64,000 nt of DNA from Endotrypanum monterogeii (GCA_000333855.2 CM007337.1:175688-239687); one strand, 5' to 3'; positions 50,401-60,946 are shown, numbered from the stretch's first letter. Numbers and translations are program-made. Notes: generated by a model not told the origin, from the letters alone.

Positions 50401-53400
50401 TCATTCCGCCTTAGCATTCGTAGGGGAGAAAAGTATGGCTGACAGGTACGCCCTCTCGCGCTCAGCAGCGTCGCGGGCCTCGCGCTGCACACTCTGCGTT
50501 GCAGACCGAAGTCGCCCCACAGACTCGCAGAGAGATGAGGACAAGAGGGGAGACACAAATCTCGTATCAGCATCGCTAGACAACGTCAACTCATCTCCCA
50601 CACGGTGCTGCCCACGCTCCATCGCAGTAGTGTGTAATAAACCACCGGGCGTCGCATCAGATGGGGTGTAGCAAGCCCTACACAAACGCACAGCCTCCAC
50701 CTCGAGCTCCGCAGCGGCCTTTCCCAATGCCCCCAGAGCAGCACTGGGGTACACCTCAAGATCTTCGACGCTGACATCGGGGTACTGCGATGGCGCCGGA
50801 CGCAATGCAGGTGCCACTGCTCCCCTGTGTAACAGCGATGATTTTGTACCCCAGTGATGCTGCCACGCGCCCCCCCTACCCCCGGCATCGTCGCCTATTT
50901 CGTGTCCAGTGCGATGCGCTATCAAAGACAGTGCCGTTGACGGTTGTACTTGCCACTCGTGCTGCGGTGGCGATGACTGCCGATGGCACTGTCTGACATT
51001 CCTGAGCCTCACTTCGTGCACTGAGTTTGTGGGGCGCTCCTTCATCCTCGGTGCACCGCCGTCCAAAGATACGATCGCTGGAGAGGAAGAACGCGGTTCA
51101 GCAGAAAGCGACGGCGAGTCGTCACCTCTGCTTGGGGCGGTGCTGGAGACACCGACGCGTACTTCGAACAAGGATGCAGGCGCACCCGTCGACGTTGAGG
51201 ATCGATCTGCATGGACACGCTGAGAATCAATGGTGGCAGATGCAGTAGGTGCGACCCCGCCCTGTACGGCGCGCGACAGCAAAACAGCGAGCTGAGGGGC
51301 AACACTGGCAGTTGGGAAGACTTCAGCTCCTCCTACACGGTCTGCCCTCTGGGAGGAGCGCGGCTGAGCACCTGCGCGGCCCCACGAAGCTGCACTTTCT
51401 ATCGCGTGAGTGTCACGGCGTTGTGATACGTGAGATGCAGAACACGACGGCAGTGACAAGGTGTTGTCGCTAGCGATGGTGCTCACCGATGCAGCAGTAA
51501 GCGAGGGATGCTCCCTGGTCGCGTAACCATACCTATCATCATGAGCGCAGTTACTTAGGGCTGTCGGTACAATGGATACTGCAGTGAACCCTGCCGAGTC
51601 GAAGTGTGAGGGGAGGACAGATGTAGTCCCTGTGTACGCACCGCACGCGTTCGTCTCCCCTGTTGGTACGGGGGGCCCGTGATGATGTAGTGAAGCAGTG
51701 GCACTACCGTGCTGGCGGCGCAACTCAGCCAGCTCCATCTCCAGCTCAATCACACGCTTTTGTAAAGCTGACTTGGCCGCTTTCTCATGTACCAGCTGCG
51801 CGTGCCATCGTTCTCCCCTCTGCTGCGCTGCTGCGTAAGCGTGAGCGCATTGCTTAAGCAGCCGCTTGAGTATCGTCTTTGCCTTGTGCAAGTGTGGCTC
51901 TGTCGGGTCTTCTCCCGGTACATTCCCCAGACTCTTGCTCGCCACTGAACCCCCCAGCCCCACTGCAGCAGGCGAGGAAAGCGGGTCTCGGTCACGCTGG
52001 TCATCCTCTTCGCTTGCTGTAGAGCCGCCACCCGCATCGAATACGGATGCCTCGTGCGCGCGACGGCGCCATTGCACGAGTTGTCGCTCCAGCCACGCCA
52101 CCTTCTCCTCTGAATTGACGAGTTGTTCGAAAATAAGAGCGCTGGTGGAGGCGAACGTCGCGCTCCGAGTCGCAGCGAGGCTATCAACGTCGTCATGAGC
52201 TGTATCACGAACAAGAGCACTAGCAGCAGCCTCACCCCGGGAATCACCGAGCAATCTCGAACCCTCTGTCGCTGCTGACCCGGTGCCCAACGCGCCAGAG
52301 GTCGAGTTGAGACGACGCTGGAGCGCAGATAACTTTTGCAAGTCGCGGGTGTGGCGATCTGCGACAGCGGAGAGCTGATCAAGTGTGATGGCCTCATGCG
52401 CTTTCCAGTCGCATATATCAGCGCGCATTTGATCGTACAGATTTGAAAACTCGTCGCAATACGGCCTCAGAAAACTTACCAGGGCCGCGTGCGCGGGCGG
52501 CACAGAGGAGACTGAAATGTGCGTCGTGGACTTGGCACCGACATCAAGCGTGGCGCCACAGACCAGGGTAGACTCCACTTCTCTTGCCGACGAGACCACC
52601 CCTTCAGATGCGACGATGTCGTAGAGCAGCGCCTGGGCAGGAGGAGCAGGCACATCGGCAAGATCGTTGTCTTCCATCGAATCGTGAACCGGTGAGCCGA
52701 CGCCGAGGCGCACAGGAGTCGACAGCAGCAGCGGCCGTCCCTCTTCACTCAAGTCTGCTTTATGCCCGGGTGTCGCAGCACCTCGGCGAAGCCTTGTTTG
52801 GAGCACGGAAGGTGGGGACCCAGACCCCTTCACAAGCGGTGTTTGCTGTGATAGGGGTGTCTGTAGACTGTGAGGTCCATGATGCTCCGCGTTATCGCCT
52901 GTGCAGATGGCGGAGGCCTCTGTGTGCGGATCCACAACCTCGGAGAAACGAGTTGCGTCTGCCCCTTCGCAGTTCTCGAAAGATTCGGATTCGAAGATGT
53001 GATGAAAGCGCAGCAGCCGTGCCTCCTCGGCAACCGCTGCAGCTGCGGCGCACGTAGCAGCTACGCTGGTTGGCGGGGTAGCGGGAGTAGCTGCCAAACG
53101 TATCAAATTATGTGTATACCTCCCCGTTGATCCTGTGCACAGGTCTCCAGGAGCGTGACTGAAAACGTCGTTTGAGTGGCGCACGGGCGTCGTGAAGCGC
53201 TTACCCGCTTCCACAGACGATCCTCCACGACTCAAGTCGGTAAACATCTCTGCATCGGCGGTCTCGTTTATGCTGAGGGGAACGTGCACCGCCGCGCCCG
53301 GGCTGATACACACAGCGCTCATAGGGAATCCACCCACGGGTGGTGGGAGGTCACTGTGCCGGCTCGCCGTTGGGGTCACAGACCTGCCAGCTGCCGTATC

Positions 53401-55689
53401 GGTGGGCCGTGGTGAGTGTACCGGTAACTCTAGTGGGGCGCATTCAACCTCCTGTATTTTATCGGCGCCCTCGTCAGTGCGGTTGGGCAGCAGTCGCGGA
53501 GCGACAAAGAACAGCGATGGCGATATAGCCGGGAAGGCGGACCCGCTGTCACTGAGATCACCAACATTGTACCTCTCCGCCAGAAACTCCATCAAGTGCA
53601 CAGTGTAATCACCCAGTACTCGCCTCGCTGCGTCCGCATTATCAAGGCCACGCTCACGAGGCGGTCTTTGATAACCTCGCTGCTGCTCTAGGCTCCCCTC
53701 CCGCCCTAGCGCAGTCCAACCAGCTGCAGCAGCCAGCACCTCGCTGTTGACGTCGTCTAGCGTCACCTCCGCCACCACCGAACAGATGGGAACGACCAGG
53801 GTACAGGACGACACCGCACTGGAGGCAATCTGAAGAGCAACGCTGGGGTCATGACGCAAAATAGGAACTAAGTTGTCGACAGAACTTGTCTGCATGGGGA
53901 AGGCTGAGGTGCCCAAGGTGCAGCCCACCTCAGCGAGACAGGTGTGCGTTAGGGCAGCAAGACTATACCGATTGCTCCACGGTAGGCGCGGCGTGAGCGG
54001 CTGGGCAGAGGCAGCGCGCTCTCCTCCTGCAGCTGCTGCTGTTGTCCTCTGACCCGGGGAAAGCCCACCTCGCTCCCCAGTTGTTCCTGAAGAAGCCACC
54101 AGCGGACGGTAACCGCACGAAACGCTGGGGCCGGCCAGGTCCCACAGCTTCCAGATACCCACCGGGGTTGGCACTGCGGACGCCTCTGGGGGCAGTGCGG
54201 CAGAGTCGAAGGAACCGTCGTTCTGACTAGTATTGATGCCAAAATTGGTAGCCACACGCTGTGACCCTGAGGCGTGCTGTTGAAGCTCCCCCAGGTGCTG
54301 AGGCGGTGTGGAAGGCCCGAAGGACACGATGAGGGTCACGCATGTGTGGCACTCTCTCTCCTCTAAAGGCTCGCATGTCGGCTCCAAAAAAGTGGAGGGG
54401 CTTGGAGGCGACGGATACGATGGCGACGAGGAGGGGCAGGTCACTGAACCCCCTGCCTCGGCTGCCCGAGAATCACGGCACCGCCAACCGACAGAGGAAG
54501 AAAAGGCCGAATAGAGTACCGTCATAGCGTCGTGCACCGACTCCACACGCACATAGCAGGCGGCCGGTATATCCGTAGGTTGATCAAGAGAGTCGTCATT
54601 CTCCCTCGCCTCACCGACCTCCGTTCGCAAAATGGCGCCCGAGAGAAGATCCACTGTCAACCGCGGCCGCTGCAACACAGAAGAATGACGCAGCGGGTCC
54701 GCATCGCGCACCTCCGTGACACACATCGCTGCAATGACGCGTGTCCCCGCTGGCACGCTACCGGGGGTGAAAAGGCGGTTCAACACAGCTGCAAACAGCC
54801 CGCCGCCCCGCTGGGTTGATGGCGGCACCGCCACCGCCGAAGCTCGGTGCACGGGTGGCCAGGCCAAAGTGCCTCCAAACAGAAAGGAAGTGTTGCCAGC
54901 GCCCTGTGGACCCATTGTGAAGGTCACAACCTCACTGCTCTCCCCTGGTGTCGCCTGTGCAGCTGTAGAGACGGAGCTGCTCAAATGCTTTCCACCAGCC
55001 ACACCACCGCAACGCAGTGATGAGGTCCCCTGCAACAATTCCTTCGCGATCACGTCAGCCATGCTCGCTGTAAGACATGCGTCTGTGTAGGTAAGAGAAC
55101 TCGAGTCACACCTGTGGGGGTGGTCTTGTCGATGACTCCAATGCTGCTGCATCCCATGTTGGGCGGCAGCGTCGGCTGAAGTGATGCCCTCAACCGCTAT
55201 CAATGGCGTCTGCACAACAACCTCCATGGTGGCTGTCTGAGCAGACGCAGAGGGTAGAGATGGGGTGGTCGCAGAGGCATCTCGACCCCTCATACCCAAG
55301 CCGACAACCACGCATTCCGCCTCAGGAAGCACCAAATCAGCGCTCCAAGGAGGCTGGCATCCACTCTGGTACAGCGCCTCGGATACTGAGCGCGATGAAC
55401 TACCTATCGGATAGCGCCGCCGCAGGACGCACAGTCGTGAAGTCGCATCGCTTGGATTTGATCCAGAAGGTGGTGTGGGCGGACCATCACCACGTCGGTC
55501 AGCACCACTGGGGAACGAGCCCATTTTTCTGCTGGCGTCATCATGTGCCGATTTTCTCCCTCCGTCTTCAGACGCTACGCTTCGCTCCTCCCCAACCATC
55601 CGCCATGATCGCGCCTCTCGCCAGCGTAGAGCCACGCACACGCGCGGCAGGGGAATCATGGGATTGTGAACGCGTGCGTCACGATCCAT
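50401..55689 (-). CDS. Divergent kinesin-like protein with degenerate motor motifs
   Basis: This 1762-residue protein has an N-terminal region, about 14-665, that follows the kinesin motor layout in order. It opens with RVCVALRWREA (first strand), then TMGPQGAGNTSFLFG near 253-267 at the P-loop, ECHTCVTLIVSFG near 445-457 at switch I, KLWDLAGPS near 511-519 at switch II, SLAALTHTCLAEVGCTLG near 575-592 and VDNLVPILRHDPSVALQ near 600-617 (matching the kinesin ALG..ISAL and KLT.LLQDSLG elements). Against the family consensus the P-loop Lys is Asn, SSRSH is lost, and DLAGSE becomes DLAGPS, so ATP hydrolysis is doubtful. Long low-complexity inserts separate the motifs. Coiled-coil pieces occur at about 1090-1133, 1193-1213 and 1263-1326. 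The start is the first in-frame ATG at 55689; the codon opening the longer frame is GTG. Confidence 0.8.
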   Translation of the reverse strand: MDRDARVHNPMIPLPRVCVALRWREARSWRMVGEERSVASEDGGRKSAHDDASRKMGSFPSGADRRGDGPPTPPSGSNPSDATSRLCVLRRRYPIGSSSRSVSEALYQSGCQPPWSADLVLPEAECVVVGLGMRGRDASATTPSLPSASAQTATMEVVVQTPLIAVEGITSADAAAQHGMQQHWSHRQDHPHRCDSSSLTYTDACLTASMADVIAKELLQGTSSLRCGGVAGGKHLSSSVSTAAQATPGESSEVVTFTMGPQGAGNTSFLFGGTLAWPPVHRASAVAVPPSTQRGGGLFAAVLNRLFTPGSVPAGTRVIAAMCVTEVRDADPLRHSSVLQRPRLTVDLLSGAILRTEVGEARENDDSLDQPTDIPAACYVRVESVHDAMTVLYSAFSSSVGWRCRDSRAAEAGGSVTCPSSSPSYPSPPSPSTFLEPTCEPLEERECHTCVTLIVSFGPSTPPQHLGELQQHASGSQRVATNFGINTSQNDGSFDSAALPPEASAVPTPVGIWKLWDLAGPSVSCGYRPLVASSGTTGERGGLSPGQRTTAAAAGGERAASAQPLTPRLPWSNRYSLAALTHTCLAEVGCTLGTSAFPMQTSSVDNLVPILRHDPSVALQIASSAVSSCTLVVPICSVVAEVTLDDVNSEVLAAAAGWTALGREGSLEQQRGYQRPPRERGLDNADAARRVLGDYTVHLMEFLAERYNVGDLSDSGSAFPAISPSLFFVAPRLLPNRTDEGADKIQEVECAPLELPVHSPRPTDTAAGRSVTPTASRHSDLPPPVGGFPMSAVCISPGAAVHVPLSINETADAEMFTDLSRGGSSVEAGKRFTTPVRHSNDVFSHAPGDLCTGSTGRYTHNLIRLAATPATPPTSVAATCAAAAAVAEEARLLRFHHIFESESFENCEGADATRFSEVVDPHTEASAICTGDNAEHHGPHSLQTPLSQQTPLVKGSGSPPSVLQTRLRRGAATPGHKADLSEEGRPLLLSTPVRLGVGSPVHDSMEDNDLADVPAPPAQALLYDIVASEGVVSSAREVESTLVCGATLDVGAKSTTHISVSSVPPAHAALVSFLRPYCDEFSNLYDQMRADICDWKAHEAITLDQLSAVADRHTRDLQKLSALQRRLNSTSGALGTGSAATEGSRLLGDSRGEAAASALVRDTAHDDVDSLAATRSATFASTSALIFEQLVNSEEKVAWLERQLVQWRRRAHEASVFDAGGGSTASEEDDQRDRDPLSSPAAVGLGGSVASKSLGNVPGEDPTEPHLHKAKTILKRLLKQCAHAYAAAQQRGERWHAQLVHEKAAKSALQKRVIELEMELAELRRQHGSATASLHHHGPPVPTGETNACGAYTGTTSVLPSHFDSAGFTAVSIVPTALSNCAHDDRYGYATREHPSLTAASVSTIASDNTLSLPSCSASHVSQRRDTHAIESAASWGRAGAQPRSSQRADRVGGAEVFPTASVAPQLAVLLSRAVQGGVAPTASATIDSQRVHADRSSTSTGAPASLFEVRVGVSSTAPSRGDDSPSLSAEPRSSSPAIVSLDGGAPRMKERPTNSVHEVRLRNVRQCHRQSSPPQHEWQVQPSTALSLIAHRTGHEIGDDAGGRGGAWQHHWGTKSSLLHRGAVAPALRPAPSQYPDVSVEDLEVYPSAALGALGKAAAELEVEAVRLCRACYTPSDATPGGLLHTTAMERGQHRVGDELTLSSDADTRFVSPLLSSSLCESVGRLRSATQSVQREARDAAERERAYLSAILFSPTNAKAE

Positions 55690-55786
55690 CAAAATGAAGC
55701 TTTTCAAAGGAGAACTCAAGTCGGATAGGTGGGCGAGCGTGTGTCTCCGCACTGTGGAGAGAATCTCCGATTGTCGCGGCCAACAT
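55679..55786 (-). other. Upstream ORF overlapping the kinesin-like start
   Basis: In another frame an ATG at 55786 opens a 35-codon reading frame ending in TGA at 55679-55681, which overlaps the main ATG at 55689. If the leader begins at the acceptor near 55911, this uORF would come first and could lower translation. An acceptor between the two ATGs would remove it. Confidence 0.4.
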
Positions 55787-56849
55787 CTATAAGCAATGCG
55801 CCACTCTATGTGTGAACGCGTCCGCCTGCAACGTACAGACGACGCCTCACCACCACCGCCACAATCAGTCGTCTGAAGCAGACAAGGAAAAGCGACAAAA
55901 CACGACTTCTCTCAAGGAAAAAAAAAAGAAGCGCAATCGAGAAATATATATATATATATACCAATAAAAAGGTCCGAAGAAGGAAGATGAACGAGTGTGT
56001 GTGTGTGTAAGTCGCCGAGTCGACTGAGGCAGAGCACGATGAATGCTATACGAAGAAGAAACAGGTGCACTAACCACCTCGCCCCTTATCCCCAGAATCG
56101 CAGCCACACCCGCGTATCCGATAGAAGGCGTGCGAGTGCGTGCAGAAGCGAAGATAACTCTTGAGGGGAGGGGGGGGTATCCCCAGATCAAATGCAGAGT
56201 GACCGATAGGGTGCAAATGTTACCACCCTGCTCTGTCGCACCGCCTCCCAACACGCCAGGAGACCGCGGGGTGACCAAATACCAGAAAAAAAAAACTCCG
56301 GTGAGAAAAGCAAGACGACTGTTGAAGGCGTCGCAATTTTTTCTGCCAGCGATGGGGGAAGAGGGAAAGATGCGACGGAAGCGCAAGGGGAGCACACAGC
56401 GACAAGGAAAGGAGGAGAGCGACAACGGCCAAGAGTCGCGTGCCCCCTTCCTTCCTCGCCCCCGCCCCCACGCACACAAACTGCGACCCATCGAACGCAT
56501 TTGCTTGACGTTTTTTTTTTTTTTTTTAGGATGGGGATTCTCGTCGCCCGTCTCGTACGAGAGCATGGCGATGGATGCGAAAACGTATCGAGAGGTTAGA
56601 AGGTGACAATAACATGAAAAAAGAAACATCAGCGATGAGGAGAGGGAGAGGTGACGCAAGAAATAAAATACAACACGACCCCTACAAGGAAACTTGACCA
56701 CTTCCCCATCCTCCTCTCCCCATCCACCATCGGACTCCACCTCGATACGCTATTGTGCCTCTGATGATGACGGTCAACAGATTCTTTGGTTTAAAAAATA
56801 TATATCTAGATAGATAATAATAATTTCACATAATACGAAAAGCGGCATA

Positions 56850-56884
<35 letters not shown>

Positions 56885-57547
56885 TACACACACTAGAGCT
56901 ACGGGAAATAGAGGAAAGTAGACGAGGACGACAAAAAGGTGAGTATAATACCTGCAGTACTGTTAACTCCAGGAATCCACATACATCCATTTATTGGTGC
57001 ACAGCACCTTTCATCGCGGACATCGAGAGAGCGAGGCACATAGAAAAAGGAAATATACATATACATATATATATACGTATACATATACATACACATACAC
57101 ATATATACATACACATATATATATGTATGTATGTATGTATGTTTATTTATACGTAGGAAGGTGTGTGTATCGAACACACCATCAACAAACAAAAAAAAAA
57201 AAACTAGAGGCAGATCGAGGAAACCCATGGCAAGTAAAAGCCCAACCTGGCCATAACACTGAGCCTCCTCGTACAACTCCGCTATTGCGAGTGAGTTGCA
57301 GCTCACAACACTCGTTTAGGTGATGTGTATCGGTGAAACCACCGGCCACCGTCCACGCGGTAAACGGAAAGCAGAAATGAAGAGGTTTGTAAGGCATCCA
57401 TTTTTTTTTTTGGGGGGGGGGGAGGGAGGGAGGGAGGTGAGTCGTCACGTCGTGCATAACATGTCTTCACTCTCTACTAAATAAAAAAAAAAAAACGTCA
57501 TGCGCACCATTGCTTCAATACATTTGCGTGTGTGCGCACTCCGCTGC
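55690..57547. other. Spacer between the Ca2+-ATPase and kinesin-like genes
   Basis: No gene is seen beyond the small uORF. It includes (TA)n at about 55946-55960, (GT)n near 55996-56008, T17 at 56511-56527, (CA)n at 56851-56881, a region of mixed TA/CA repeats at about 57050-57145, and a T11-G11 junction at 57401-57422 located about 125-150 nt past the Ca2+-ATPase stop. Confidence 0.6.
55911..55934 (-). promoter_or_regulatory. Candidate trans-splice acceptor (kinesin-like gene)
   Basis: A sense run of about 17 pyrimidines (55918-55934) is followed by TTGAG with AG at 55911-55912. It would give a 221-nt leader that includes the overlapping uORF; AGs further down are also possible. Confidence 0.4.
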
Positions 57548-60500
57548 TCACTTATTTCGAGCCTGCCTTGCCTTCTGCTCCTGCACATTTTCGCGAAGGG
57601 CCTTAAGCACCCGCAGTTGAACGCACACCCTTTCGGTAGCAGCGCGAAGTGTGGGGTGGATGTGCTGCCTCGATGCCAACTGCAATGCAGCCTCCTCCTC
57701 TGCATCCACCACGGGGGGGGGAGGGGGAACGTCTTTCTCAGCGACCGGGATCCTACGCAGCACAAAGCCAATGAAAAGCGGGATGATACCGAGGGTGAAG
57801 GATGCGACCCAGGAAGCCAAGGAGAGAGGCACACAGTGCATAAAGGAGCCGCCAACCTGCACGCTCAAAATTTGAATGATAAATGTAGTACCGACGACGG
57901 CAAGGAATATCGGGGCGTTCTGTAGGTTGTGCCAGAAGGTGACCGAGTCATCGAGGATGCGGGCGTTGAACTCGTTGCTCAGCTGCATGAGAACAAACAC
58001 ATTGAAGATTAACGTGTGCACCTCCTCAGGACCCCCTGCAGAGAGCCCCCAGGACTTGGCGCCGCCCAAGAGCAAGTACTGCTGGACCAGGATCTGGTAG
58101 AGAGACTGACCCAGAATGTTGAGCCACATGCGCCGGGTGATGAGTGGAGCCGCCTTCGGCTTAGGCGGCCGGAGGAGCACCTCGTCCGACGGCCCCTCCG
58201 TCGCAAGGGCCAGGGCAGCCAGCGTATCCATAATTAGGTTCACCCACAGCAGCTGCACCGGCTTCAGCGGCGACTCACCGTTGCCGTCGAGTAGCGCACC
58301 AAAAAATGAGACAGCGACAGCGGCCACGTTCACCGTCATCTGAAATTGAAGAAATTTGCAAATGTCATCGTTCACATTTCGCCCCCACTTGATCGCCGTC
58401 ACAACAGTACTGAAGTTGTCGTCGAGGATGACGACGTCGGAGGCCAACTTCGCGACCTCAGTGCCGGAGTTCATCGAAAAACCGACATTGGCACCTTTCA
58501 GCGCTGGGGCATCGTTGGTGCCGTCGCCGGTGACTGCCACCACCTCCCCGCGAGCCATCAAGGCTGAGACGAGGATGCGCTTGTCCAACGGAGAGGCCCG
58601 GGAGATGACCTGCAGACGGGGCAATATAGCATTCAGGCTACGCGCACTCTTTGCCAACTCCCGGAACTGCGACCCCTCGAGCGCCAACCCCTGCTCTCCT
58701 TTCGCGGGCCCGGACCAAACCTTACCATAGATGCCCACCTCTTTGGCGATGCTCACCGCGGTGGCTTTGTTGTCGCCCGTGATCATGCGCACAACCACAC
58801 CTGCACGACGGCACTGCGCTACCGCGCCAGGCACCTCAAGTCGCACCGGATCGCGAATTCCCACAATGCCCAGCAACGTTAATCCTGTCAAGTGGTCATC
58901 GTCCTCGGGAAAGGGCGCGAAAGAGGCGGAACCACTCTCATCGCTGTCACCGGTTCCACGTAATGCGGCGTCATCAGCCGAAGACAGCGGATGATCTGCG
59001 TAGGCAATAGCGAGGGTGCGCAGTTGCCGGCGCGCCATAGCCATGATCGCTTCCTCTAGCTGCAAGCGCCATTCGTGTGTAAGACCCACGCGCTCGCTCC
59101 GTTCGTTGTACGTGTGCGTGCACTCGGCCAGGATAAGCTCACTCGCTCCCTTTGCGTAATAGCGTATCACCTTCTCCTGCCGCAGCACCAGGGCGGTCGT
59201 CATCCTTTTGCGCGCCGAAGTGAATGGGTAAATGCGGAGATCTCTCGTGAAGACTTCCGCAGCCTCCACGACACTTCTGCTGGGGTCTGCCTGCCCGGGA
59301 GGCCAGGGCAGCAGCGTGGACAAAGATGACGGGGTACGCATAGCCTCCTTCTCAACCCTCGAAAGCATATCGTTGCGCAACTGTATGGGGTCCTCCCCCA
59401 AGGCATCCACAAAGCCCAGCAATGCCTGCTCCGTCTTGCTGCCAGTATACCGCACTATCGCGTGTCGGCTGTTTGGGGACTCTACAAGGACCCTGTTACA
59501 CTTCGTGTTCATTGAGATGCACTCCATGAGAAGCCGGCGCAGACCGGCAGTTGGCGCACTGCCAAGCACAGCCAGCACTTTCGTGGACGTGGATAGCTCC
59601 GACGATGATGCTGGTGCAGGCTTCCCCCTGGTGACCTCACCCTCTGCAGCAGTGGTAAAAGACTTGAGCGGTACAGTGTACGTGACGCCATATGGTGTCA
59701 CGCCATCAGTGACAGACATATCGTTTTGAGTGATGGTGCCGGTCTTGTCGGTACAGATCGTGCTTGCACCACCCATCGTCTCGCAAGCTGCCAGATGCCG
59801 TACGAGATTATTCTCCTTAAACATCTGTTTCATGCTGTAGGCGAGTGCAATCGTCACTGAGAGCGGGAGCCCTTCGGGCACAGCCACAACAACAATGGTG
59901 ACGGCCGTTGTCAAATTATCCAGAAACTTCTTGTAGCCAAGCGGATGCTTACGGTATATGACGGTGTCTAGCAACTCCTTTCCACTGAGTAACACAAACA
60001 TGAGCCCGGCAGCCACCATGCCAATGTAGCCGATAAGGTCTGCGAGCTCCCCCAGCTTCTGCTGAAGCGGCGTTTCCTCATTTGCCTCCCGAACCTGCAT
60101 TGCTATGTGCCCAGCAAAGGAGTGCACCCCGACCCCCATGACAAGAACAGTACCCTCACCCTCCGTTACGTTTGAGCCTGAGCGAAGTACAAAGTCCCCA
60201 TGCGCGGACTTGAAGACGTCATCATTCTCGCCCGTCGCGGCAGACTCGTCCACCTTCAGCGAGGTACTACGCAGGACAAGACCGTCCACTGTCAGCACAT
60301 CGCCCGCAGCAATGTTAAGCAAATCACCTGAGAGCAGCTCCTTGTCGGTAATGCTCACCTTTCTTCCGTCACGAATGACTTGCACCTTCACAGGCGGTGT
60401 AGCCTTGCTCAGCTCCTTGAACTTCGCCTCCTTCTGATAATTATTTACACTGCTGACTAACGTCACAATGGCAACGGAAAGCAAAATGGCCGTGCCCTCG

Positions 60501-60946
60501 ATCCAGCCGTGGGCGTAGTCGACCAGCCCCGTGTCCTGGTTCGGGACGGTTAGCCCCAGGACGAGCGAGATCACCGCGCTGACCATGAGAATCTGAACCA
60601 TGCGGTCCTCCAGGGCCTCCCAGACCATGTCCATGAACGACACCTCCTCTGCTTCCGGAAGCTCGTTGATAGAAAACCACCCACGACGCTCCGCTAGTTC
60701 ATTTTTGTCCGTGCTACTGATACCACGCACCAGGTCTGTCTTCAGCTGTAAGGCAAGCACTTTGAGCCCCCCAAGGCTGGAAAGATGCCTGGCGGCGCCA
60801 GCAAAGCCATCGTTGATGAACTCCTGCAATGACTCGGGGCTGATCGAAAACCCGCTTCCTGAGGGTGCCTTGGTCAAACCCGAAAAAGAGGTCGAGGACT
60901 CGATAGCCTTTCTCTGCACCACAGACTGCTTCTCTGCACCGAGCAT
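57548..60946 (-). CDS. P2B-type Ca2+-transporting P-type ATPase
   Basis: This 1132-residue calcium pump moves Ca2+ out of the cytosol, in trypanosomatids into acidocalcisomes or across the plasma membrane. Motifs are complete: a membrane pair near 105-170, the A-domain VDESAATGEN near 230-240, PEGLPLSVTIALAYSM near 357-372, the phosphorylation site CTDKTGTITQND near 398-409 (Asp of DKTGT), the hinge TGDGTNDAPALK near 808-819, and WGRNVNDDICKFLQFQ before the C-terminal helices with LLWVNLIMDTLAALALATEGP. PEGLPL and the C-terminal helices assign it to the PMCA (P2B) class rather than SERCA. The A-domain motif reads TGEN instead of the usual TGES. The last 40 residues are basic and helical (VCVQLRVLKALRENVQ) and might bind calmodulin. 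The start is the ATG at 60946; the longer frame starts at TTG and spans the acceptor. Confidence 0.95.
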   Translation of the reverse strand: MLGAEKQSVVQRKAIESSTSFSGLTKAPSGSGFSISPESLQEFINDGFAGAARHLSSLGGLKVLALQLKTDLVRGISSTDKNELAERRGWFSINELPEAEEVSFMDMVWEALEDRMVQILMVSAVISLVLGLTVPNQDTGLVDYAHGWIEGTAILLSVAIVTLVSSVNNYQKEAKFKELSKATPPVKVQVIRDGRKVSITDKELLSGDLLNIAAGDVLTVDGLVLRSTSLKVDESAATGENDDVFKSAHGDFVLRSGSNVTEGEGTVLVMGVGVHSFAGHIAMQVREANEETPLQQKLGELADLIGYIGMVAAGLMFVLLSGKELLDTVIYRKHPLGYKKFLDNLTTAVTIVVVAVPEGLPLSVTIALAYSMKQMFKENNLVRHLAACETMGGASTICTDKTGTITQNDMSVTDGVTPYGVTYTVPLKSFTTAAEGEVTRGKPAPASSSELSTSTKVLAVLGSAPTAGLRRLLMECISMNTKCNRVLVESPNSRHAIVRYTGSKTEQALLGFVDALGEDPIQLRNDMLSRVEKEAMRTPSSLSTLLPWPPGQADPSRSVVEAAEVFTRDLRIYPFTSARKRMTTALVLRQEKVIRYYAKGASELILAECTHTYNERSERVGLTHEWRLQLEEAIMAMARRQLRTLAIAYADHPLSSADDAALRGTGDSDESGSASFAPFPEDDDHLTGLTLLGIVGIRDPVRLEVPGAVAQCRRAGVVVRMITGDNKATAVSIAKEVGIYGKVWSGPAKGEQGLALEGSQFRELAKSARSLNAILPRLQVISRASPLDKRILVSALMARGEVVAVTGDGTNDAPALKGANVGFSMNSGTEVAKLASDVVILDDNFSTVVTAIKWGRNVNDDICKFLQFQMTVNVAAVAVSFFGALLDGNGESPLKPVQLLWVNLIMDTLAALALATEGPSDEVLLRPPKPKAAPLITRRMWLNILGQSLYQILVQQYLLLGGAKSWGLSAGGPEEVHTLIFNVFVLMQLSNEFNARILDDSVTFWHNLQNAPIFLAVVGTTFIIQILSVQVGGSFMHCVPLSLASWVASFTLGIIPLFIGFVLRRIPVAEKDVPPPPPVVDAEEEAALQLASRQHIHPTLRAATERVCVQLRVLKALRENVQEQKARQARNK

